DNA of 64,000 nucleotides from assembly GCF_000420705.1 (NCBI RefSeq), contig NZ_ATVL01000011.1, positions 310,001-374,000 on the forward strand, given 5' to 3'. This document shows, piece after piece, positions 58,590-64,000 of this stretch. A model generated the notes under the pieces. It saw nothing but the letters and a program-made list of their open reading frames with translations. It did not search any database and was not told the DNA's origin. Source of the stretch: Hymenobacter norwichensis DSM 15439. Its GTDB lineage: Bacteria > Bacteroidota > Bacteroidia > Cytophagales > Hymenobacteraceae. Made by a program: the position numbers and the translations under genes. Every line of letters starts with the position of its first letter. Position 1 is the stretch's first letter.

Positions 58590-59768
58590 TTGATAGGCAT
58601 CTACGACCAAAAATCCCGCATTAAGCTGCTGATTGTAGCGGTGGCGCTGTTTATTGCGGCGGCTACCGTCATTTATACCAACATCCTGGTACAGCGAGTA
58701 TCGGAACGGGAGCAGCAACAGATAGCACTGTATGCCAAAACGTTGCGCTACGTAATCAACACCGAGGAGCAGTCCAACGTGTCGTTTCTGATGGATGAAA
58801 TAATCCAGGCCAACAAAACGATTCCGGTGGTGGTGGTGGATGGCAGCGGCAGCATCGTGGATGCTAAAAACGTGAACCTGCCGAAGGGGCTTTCAGAGAA
58901 AGCGGCTACCAGTTTTCTGCGCCGCGAAATTTCGGTGATGAAGCTGCAACATCAGCCCATCGTTATCGACTTAGGCTCTTCGAAAAACTTTATCTACTAC
59001 AAAGATTCGGCGTTGCTGGCGCAACTGCGGCGCTACCCCTTGGTGCAGCTGGCGGTGGTAGCCAGCTTGGGCATCATTGCATATTTCGCGTTCAGTTACT
59101 CGCGGCGCTCCGAGCAGAACCGGGTGTGGGTGGGGCTGGCCAAAGAAACCGCGCACCAGTTGGGCACGCCGCTCAGCAGCCTAATGGCTTGGCAGAGCTA
59201 CCTGAGTGAAAGTGACCGGTTTAAAGATGAGCCGATTGTGGAGGAATTGGGTAAGGACATCCGGCGCCTCCAGATTATAACTGAGCGGTTTAGCAATATT
59301 GGGTCGGTGCCGGTGCTCAAGCACGAGAATATCCTGCGCACCACTCAGAACGCCATTTCGTACCTGCAAAGCCGGGTTTCTAAGAAAGTGGTGTTTGAAA
59401 TCAAAACCGATTTGCCCACCGACACGCCTGCGCTGGTCAACATCCCGCTGTTCGATTGGGTGATTGAGAACATTTGCAAAAACGCAGTGGACGCCATGGA
59501 CGGCCGCGGCAGCATCACGCTGCACCTGCGTCGCCCAGTCCGTGACCGAACCTCTATTGCCATTGACATCACCGATACCGGCAAAGGCATCCCCAAGAGC
59601 CGCATCGACCGGGTGTTTATGCCGGGCTACACCACCAAAAAACGCGGCTGGGGCCTAGGGTTGGCCTTGGCTAAGCGCATCATCGAGAACTACCACAAGG
59701 GCAAACTCTTTGTGAAGTGGAGCGAAGTAGGCCGCGGTACAACGTTCCGGCTGGTACTGAAGGGGTAA
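58590..59768 (+). CDS. Membrane sensor histidine kinase
   Basis: 392 residues from a TTG at 58590 (another TTG 14 codons upstream is possible). Two membrane spans (IKLLIVAVALFIAAATVIYT and VQLAVVASLGIIAYFAFSY) flank a periplasmic loop of about 110 residues. HisKA has the phosphoacceptor His in AHQLGTPLSSL (about 188), and HATPase_c has NAVDAMDGRGSI, DTGKGIP and GWGLGLALAKRI. No response regulator is adjacent. It converges on the CrtC/AttH-like gene across element K. Confidence 0.9.
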   Translation: MIGIYDQKSRIKLLIVAVALFIAAATVIYTNILVQRVSEREQQQIALYAKTLRYVINTEEQSNVSFLMDEIIQANKTIPVVVVDGSGSIVDAKNVNLPKGLSEKAATSFLRREISVMKLQHQPIVIDLGSSKNFIYYKDSALLAQLRRYPLVQLAVVASLGIIAYFAFSYSRRSEQNRVWVGLAKETAHQLGTPLSSLMAWQSYLSESDRFKDEPIVEELGKDIRRLQIITERFSNIGSVPVLKHENILRTTQNAISYLQSRVSKKVVFEIKTDLPTDTPALVNIPLFDWVIENICKNAVDAMDGRGSITLHLRRPVRDRTSIAIDITDTGKGIPKSRIDRVFMPGYTTKKRGWGLGLALAKRIIENYHKGKLFVKWSEVGRGTTFRLVLKG

Positions 59769-59773
59769 GATGG

Positions 59774-59856
59774 TGAAGTTGTGAAATAATAAGTTTGCTA
59801 TTCTCATGGCGCTACTTGCGCAGACAAAACACCAAACTCACCACTTCATCATCTCA
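59774..59856. repeat. Inverted repeat (element K), decayed
   Basis: Arms 59774-59797 and 59833-59856 match at about 16 of 24 positions, word GTGAAGT. The loop resembles that of element J (GCTATTCTCATGG, TGCGCAG). It spans the convergent gap; the neighbouring minus gene ends EKVN-stop, encoded by the continuing word. Confidence 0.65.
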
Positions 59857-60972
59857 CTAATTCACCTTCTCAGCCGTTACGGTTTCAGCGGCTTCATTTG
59901 CTTTCTTCACTTCCTTCTGGTTAGTAAGTTCCACGTAGCTGTTGCCCGTGACGCGCTTGCCGTGGTGAGTACCCTCCACGCGGCACATGCCTTCCCAGTA
60001 ATGCATTTTGATGCCCGCGAACAGTTTGAGGGTTAGCTCCTGGTCGGGTATAACGGGGGTAATAGTGAGGTCGTAGCCTTGGCTAGGAATACGCAGGCGC
60101 CACTTGCTGGGGTAGCGTAGTTTGGATTTTGGACTGGTCCAATAATCCGTGACTTCCAGTTGAAAATCGGACTCGGCGAGGTGGGCATTCTGGTTCTGAC
60201 TGCCATAGTGCGAACCGCCTCCAATATGCTGACCGGTGGCGCGGTTGTAGAGCTGATAGGCCATGATTTCCTCGCGCGGTTCATCAAGCTGAATGCTGAA
60301 CCAGTCCCAGCCCATATCCTTGGCCATCACACTGTTGCAGTTCCACTGCCGGTCGTACCACAGCTCGCCTTCCACTTGCCGGGTTTTGCCGCCAATTTCC
60401 ACGGTGCCAGTGGCTGTGAGGCGGGGGTAGCTGTAGTAGCCTGCTTTGGCGGTGGGGCCGTATTGCTCGTAGCCAGTGCCGCTGTGCATGAGTACCGGCT
60501 TAGCAGGCGTGGTTGTGAGGTTGATGGCCTGGTCGGGGTGGGCGGCCATGCGGGCCTGCAAGTGGTACTGCCCTTCCTGGCCGCTCAGAGTCCAGCGCTG
60601 AGTTTGCTTGGTGGTAGTAAGGTTGAGGGGCAGGGTAGGAGCTAGTAATTGCGGCAAGCGTTCCACTTTGTAGTCGTAGCGGAACTGCTTGGCTTGCGGA
60701 TCGGTGAGGGCAAAGTTCACCATCTGCCAGTCCTTCTTACCCGTGACGTTGAAATGGAAAAACACATACTCCACCCCGAACGTCTCGCCGGTGGCTTTGT
60801 CACGCAGGTGTCCGGTGAAGTACCACCACTCCAAGGAGTTTTGTTTGTGCACGGCTTCTTCCTGCGGCAGTTGCGCACGCTCGGCAATTACGTCGTGCTT
60901 ATTGGTTGGTTTGAGTGTGCAACTGGTGGCGGTGAGTAATAGAGCGAGGGTAATGAGCAATAGATTCTTCAT
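59857..60972 (-). CDS. CrtC/AttH-like lipocalin-type lipoprotein
   Basis: 371 residues with a lipoprotein signal (LLLTATSC, Cys about 18). LEWWYFTGHLRDKATGETFGVEYVFFHFN and YDRQWNCNSVMAKDMGWDWFSIQLDEPREEIMAYQLYN (quoted in part) are the hallmarks of the AttH/hydroxyneurosporene synthase (CrtC) double-lipocalin family, DUF2804/PF07143-like. In this context it is more likely an outer-membrane-facing lipocalin than a carotenoid enzyme. Ends in EKVN encoded by repeat K. Confidence 0.82.
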   Translation of the reverse strand: MKNLLLITLALLLTATSCTLKPTNKHDVIAERAQLPQEEAVHKQNSLEWWYFTGHLRDKATGETFGVEYVFFHFNVTGKKDWQMVNFALTDPQAKQFRYDYKVERLPQLLAPTLPLNLTTTKQTQRWTLSGQEGQYHLQARMAAHPDQAINLTTTPAKPVLMHSGTGYEQYGPTAKAGYYSYPRLTATGTVEIGGKTRQVEGELWYDRQWNCNSVMAKDMGWDWFSIQLDEPREEIMAYQLYNRATGQHIGGGSHYGSQNQNAHLAESDFQLEVTDYWTSPKSKLRYPSKWRLRIPSQGYDLTITPVIPDQELTLKLFAGIKMHYWEGMCRVEGTHHGKRVTGNSYVELTNQKEVKKANEAAETVTAEKVN

Positions 60973-61039
60973 ACCCTCGAATAAGGATTTCGAGGGTAGA
61001 AAGGTTTACACCGCGCCATTTTAGCGGTTGTATTAGCAA

Positions 61040-61755
61040 TTACCGAAACTTACCTCCTACGAAAGAGGACCTTTTAGGCAGCCGCACGAAATAACGGTGC
61101 GAAACATGGTTTAGCTGTATGCGTTCGGGGTCATGACCTGCTGAGTAAACACTCATCCGGTAACCTTCTACCTAGCTAGGTACTACTAAAGTGAAGTGAC
61201 CAAGCGCATTAGTATGCACGGTACGGCCAAGAAACCGGACCCTGGCATTGTGTAGAGGTAGAGGCAAGCCCCACCAAGCCAGCACAGTACCGCGGTAATG
61301 CTATCGGTGGGCAGGGCAGCTATGCTGGCAGACAAAGATGACTGTGCCTCCAACTGCGCAAGCTCATCAGTAGCGCAATTTGGGGAGCCGTTGCCTGGCC
61401 GTGGAATCTCGGCTACTTCGGAAGCGGCTTTCTGGGCTTGCGCAGTTTGGGCTGCCGCTTCTCATAAGCCTAGCAGCACAGCCGTGGTTGCCAGCCAAGT
61501 ACGCCAGCGTGGCGCTGGTTCCGGCAGACCACGTAGCGGCCGGTCAAGCTGGGTTTCGGTGAACCGACCACAGGTGACCTCGGGCCGCCGTGCCAGAAAG
61601 GTTACTACCTCCGCATCACTCATCTGCGTGAAGTCCACTACCACATCTTGGCAGGCCACACAGTGCCGCTCGGTTGCAGCAACAGGGTTCATCTGGCTCC
61701 ACGACTCGTGGCAGGGCTGAGGCAGGTGAACAGTAACCGGATTAGGGCGAGACAT
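61040..61755 (-). pseudogene. Decayed paralogue 1 of the four-cysteine membrane-CRD array
   Basis: The frame from the ATG at 61755 encodes the same N-terminal domain as its neighbours (PCHESW, CVACQDVVVDFTQMSDAE, TCGRF, PRWRTWL) and then stops at TGA (61462-61464) inside the membrane segment. The same frame goes on as AAAQTAQAQKA. In another frame farther down, a carboxypeptidase-like regulatory domain is still readable (RGTVLAWWGLPLPLH, TNALGHFTLVVP), then a TAG stop, and the last part ends at 61040. So the copy has an early stop, a frameshift and a second stop. Only the first 97 codons would be translated. Confidence 0.8.
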
Positions 61756-61844
61756 AAGATAGATAGTAGCTTAATTATTCCGGGAAGTTATGGATTTCTG
61801 CTAGATGCCTGACGCACCGCATTCCATAAATCGGTGGCCCGAAA

Positions 61845-62513
61845 CTAGGGTTCGGGGCTCCTGATAATTACTGGTGCTACTGCAAGACCGCCTAGGGTTA
61901 TGAGTGTAGGTGTTGGCTGAGGTAGTTGATACAGTTGTATGATAAGGGGTTCAGTGGAGCTACTATCGAGTAAGATTGCCATCTGATGCTCCGCGAAACT
62001 TGAAGCCGAAACAGTCAAGACCACGGTGGAACTGAGCATGCCCGCCGGGAGGGGCAGTATGAAGCTGCCATCGGGTGCTGTTGTGATGCTGATGGTAGTA
62101 CCATCAAGGTGTATAAAGGCGTTGGGTACCCCAATAGCATTCCGTTGTCGTACCCAGCCACGCAGTTCCGTGGTGGTAGGTGAGGTCAGTTGCGGCGGTC
62201 GGGGCTGCAAGAGCTCAACAGAGCGAGTACCGTCTTTGGTTGTGCTGACCTTGGCCCTTTGTGCCGCAGCGGGTTGAGTGGCTAGCTCTCGTAACCATAG
62301 CAGTGTGGCTGCGGCGGCCAGCCACGTACGCCAACGCGGAGTGGGTACTGGCGGCGTCAGCAACGGCCGGCCAAGTTGGTCGGCGCGAAAACGGCCGCAG
62401 GGCGCGGTAGTGCGTTTCAGCAGGGCTAGAATTTCAGCGTCTGTTTTCTGGGTGAAGTCCAGGACTACTTTGTCGCAGGCGGCGCAGTGGCGGCCTTGCG
62501 CGGCAGGCGTCAT
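61845..62513 (-). CDS. Four-cysteine membrane-anchored CRD-like protein, paralogue 2
   Basis: 222 residues from the ATG at 62513. N-terminal domain with HCAACDKVVLDFTQKTDAE and PCGRF, then PRWRTWLAAAATLLWL (anchor) and an extracytoplasmic part with a carboxypeptidase-regulatory-like fold (RGWVRQRNAIGVPNAFIHLDG...SFILPLPAGM). The cognate N-terminus of the other copies (PCHENWAAM) is readable just upstream in the same frame back to about codon -15, but the natural ATG at 62569 lies out of frame by one base, as if one G after the start codon had been lost. So the annotated start may be secondary. Confidence 0.75.
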   Translation of the reverse strand: MTPAAQGRHCAACDKVVLDFTQKTDAEILALLKRTTAPCGRFRADQLGRPLLTPPVPTPRWRTWLAAAATLLWLRELATQPAAAQRAKVSTTKDGTRSVELLQPRPPQLTSPTTTELRGWVRQRNAIGVPNAFIHLDGTTISITTAPDGSFILPLPAGMLSSTVVLTVSASSFAEHQMAILLDSSSTEPLIIQLYQLPQPTPTLITLGGLAVAPVIIRSPEP

Positions 62514-62707
62514 GGCGGCCCAGTTTTCGTGACAGGGCTGCGGAACAGCAAGAGTAGTGGGGGTAGCATAGAGTAGTAGCGGTTTTCTACTTGTCTGATG
62601 CTACGCCCGGTTGGATTGCATATAGTTGCCAGAAAATATTTTTCTGGCAAGCAAAGCGTGAGGTTCCGCCCGCCGCTCAGCTACGGGCACTACAGGCTGA
62701 ACCCGTG

Positions 62708-63406
62708 CTACTTCAGCGGTGGTTTCTGCGGTGGGTCGTGCTGCACAATGCGGCCCATAATCTGCCCACGACCTTCCACCGACTTCAGCCGCACGGTAAG
62801 CGCCACGGGAGCGGGCGAAACGGCTACGCTGACAGTTTGCTGCTTGAATACGAACGGGCTACCCTGTACTCGCAAACTGACCGCGCCGTTTTGCACAGCC
62901 TCCCATTGCTGCGGCATCGTGAAGCTGAAATTGCCCTGCTCATCCGTGACAGCACCGTACTTGGTGTCGCCAATAAATATTTCAGCTCCCTGTACACCAG
63001 TGCCGGTGGAGTCGTCGAGTACCCGGCCTCGAATAGTGACCTGGCCTTTGGGGGCGGAAGCAGTGGCGTCGGCTTGCTCCGTGGCACCAGCGGCTGGGGA
63101 ATGCTGCGGAGCCGTAGTCTGGCAGGCGGTAAGCACGGGCTCCAACCCAAGCAGCGCCAAGGCAGTTACCAACCAACGGCGCCAACGAGGCTGCGGCACT
63201 GGTAGCGTCGGCGCAAACTGCCCGGCACTAAAAAAGCCGCAGATGTTGCCAGTAGCTGGCCGGGCCAGCCACGCTGTTACTTCGGCTTCACTCATGCGCG
63301 AGAAGTCCACGACTTCGTGCTGGCAGTTGCCGCAGAAGCGGCCATCAGCGGTGGGCGCCATGGCGGCCCAGGATTTGGGGCAGGGGTCAGGAACGGAGAA
63401 GGCCAT
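62708..63406 (-). CDS. Four-cysteine membrane-anchored CRD-like protein, paralogue 3
   Basis: 232 residues, the intact reference copy. Starts MAFSVPDPCPKSW. Four conserved cysteines: about 9, 28, 31 and 57 (CPKSW, FCGNC, NICGFF), with a conserved VVDFSRMSEAEV between them. The charged PRWRRWLV then leads into a membrane segment (ALALLGLEPVLTAC). The rest is a carboxypeptidase-like regulatory domain (VTIRGRVLDDSTGTGVQGAEIF, GNFSFTMP). Orientation by the positive-inside rule puts the cysteine domain in the cytoplasm and the CRD outside. No function known. Confidence 0.8.
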   Translation of the reverse strand: MAFSVPDPCPKSWAAMAPTADGRFCGNCQHEVVDFSRMSEAEVTAWLARPATGNICGFFSAGQFAPTLPVPQPRWRRWLVTALALLGLEPVLTACQTTAPQHSPAAGATEQADATASAPKGQVTIRGRVLDDSTGTGVQGAEIFIGDTKYGAVTDEQGNFSFTMPQQWEAVQNGAVSLRVQGSPFVFKQQTVSVAVSPAPVALTVRLKSVEGRGQIMGRIVQHDPPQKPPLK

Positions 63407-63483
63407 AAGTGAAATGGGAATGGGGTTGGTCTAGTATGTAGATGCCGGCGCTGGCCGGATTTCACACTGATTCAGAAAGGAAT

Positions 63484-64000
63484 CTACTCAGGCAAAGGAT
63501 GTGCCGGAGGCGTGAATTTGATGGTTTTCATTTTAGGAGGAAGCGGTTTAGGTCTCCATTCATCTGCTACCAGTGCTACGGGGGCTGGCTCGCCCATCAT
63601 CATATAGTTGGGGTTTTCACGTAGCCTTATTTCAGTGGCATTAGCCGGTTTGATTCGGCGGCCAATGTATCCTTGCATATTGCCTTGCGGCGAAGTTTCG
63701 CCTACCACAAACAACAGAGAATCACGCAAAGCAGCAGGAAGTTGTAGCGTAAAATAACCGTTGGCATCGGTGTGGGTATGATGAGTGCTATCAGCTAAAC
63801 TGACAATGAGAGCTTGGGGTAACGGCAATCCGTTTTCTTGATCTATAACCCGTCCTTGCACCTTCAGTATTGAAGCTTCCACAGCAGGTGTGCTAGTTCG
63901 CAGCCGGACTTGTGCCACATCGGGCGTTCCGCAGCTGCTCAGTGACACGGCCGCGGCCGCCAACCACCGCGCCCAGCTGAAAGGAAATGCCGTGTCAGAA
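63484..64000 (-). CDS. Four-cysteine membrane-anchored CRD-like protein, paralogue 4 (partial)
   Basis: The frame is open from the right window edge. The visible 172 codons begin SDTAFPFSWARWLAAAAVSLSSC, which matches the end of the N-terminal domain and the membrane segment of the neighbours, then the CRD (VQGRVIDQENGLPLPQALIV, ANGYFTLQLPAALRD) and a C-terminal tail with GRRIKPANATEIRL. The four-cysteine domain lies outside the window. It is the most upstream copy of a four-gene array on this strand. Confidence 0.75.
   Translation of the reverse strand, partial: SDTAFPFSWARWLAAAAVSLSSCGTPDVAQVRLRTSTPAVEASILKVQGRVIDQENGLPLPQALIVSLADSTHHTHTDANGYFTLQLPAALRDSLLFVVGETSPQGNMQGYIGRRIKPANATEIRLRENPNYMMMGEPAPVALVADEWRPKPLPPKMKTIKFTPPAHPLPE

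Overview
The window reads as a chromosomal segment of a Bacteroidota bacterium of the Cytophagales, most like Hymenobacter. The evidence is the promoter type (TTG/TTTG at -33 and TAnnTTTG at -7, e.g. upstream of rplU), type IX secretion features (a thermolysin-like protease and a small protein that both end in a C-terminal sorting domain, and a PorE-like OmpA lipoprotein), a long nusB with an N-terminal extension, a DUF4293 protein, a eukaryote-like NrdB, TTG/GTG starts and a moderately high GC content. No phage, insertion sequence or CRISPR array was recognised. The gene content is mostly housekeeping.

Layout. 0-10 kb: 3' end of an O6-alkylguanine-DNA alkyltransferase gene, an esterase, a TPR protein, a beta-barrel protein, a secreted M4 metalloprotease, an SDR dehydrogenase, a roadblock-like protein and a hybrid histidine kinase. 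10-20 kb: LytTR regulator, nrdB with a DnaA-box cluster upstream, rplU-rpmA, cyclase, hydrolase, hemW, a BamA/TamA-like protein, initiator tRNA and a phospholipase C-like protein. 20-32 kb: tRNA-Phe, two linked iron-sulfur proteins, the PorE-like lipoprotein, DUF4476 and DUF4293 proteins, thiolase, GNAT, truA and an ABC exporter half. 32-40 kb: small and outer-membrane proteins, a YitT transporter, a truncated tRNA-like gene, tRNA-Pro, a minimal sorting-domain protein and a second ABC half. 40-47 kb: leucine-dehydrogenase-type enzyme, nusB, ytxH, isocitrate dehydrogenase, DUF1573, yajC, ybbR-like and coaE. 47-60 kb: acetyltransferase, GT39-type membrane protein, tRNA-Val, AsmA, TerB-like, MscS, glutamate-dehydrogenase-type enzyme, ArsR regulator, hemA, histidine kinase and CrtC/AttH-like lipoprotein. 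61-64 kb: a tandem array of four membrane-anchored paralogues with a four-cysteine N-terminal domain; one is a pseudogene and one runs off the edge.

The most unusual signal is not a gene. At least fourteen intergenic spaces hold an inverted repeat whose arms are built from a short word repeated in a degenerate tandem fashion. The word differs from site to site (GTGATTTA, GTGAAATG, AGCTGTT, GTGCTGAT and others), but the two arms of one site always match. The 5' arm begins at or overlaps the upstream stop codon, and the 3' arm usually ends a few bases before the downstream start codon. Some stems are perfect over 32-40 bp and others are decayed. In places the arms encode the last codons of the neighbouring protein. 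A second, distinct class is perfect 34-36 bp terminator hairpins that fill the gap between convergent genes.
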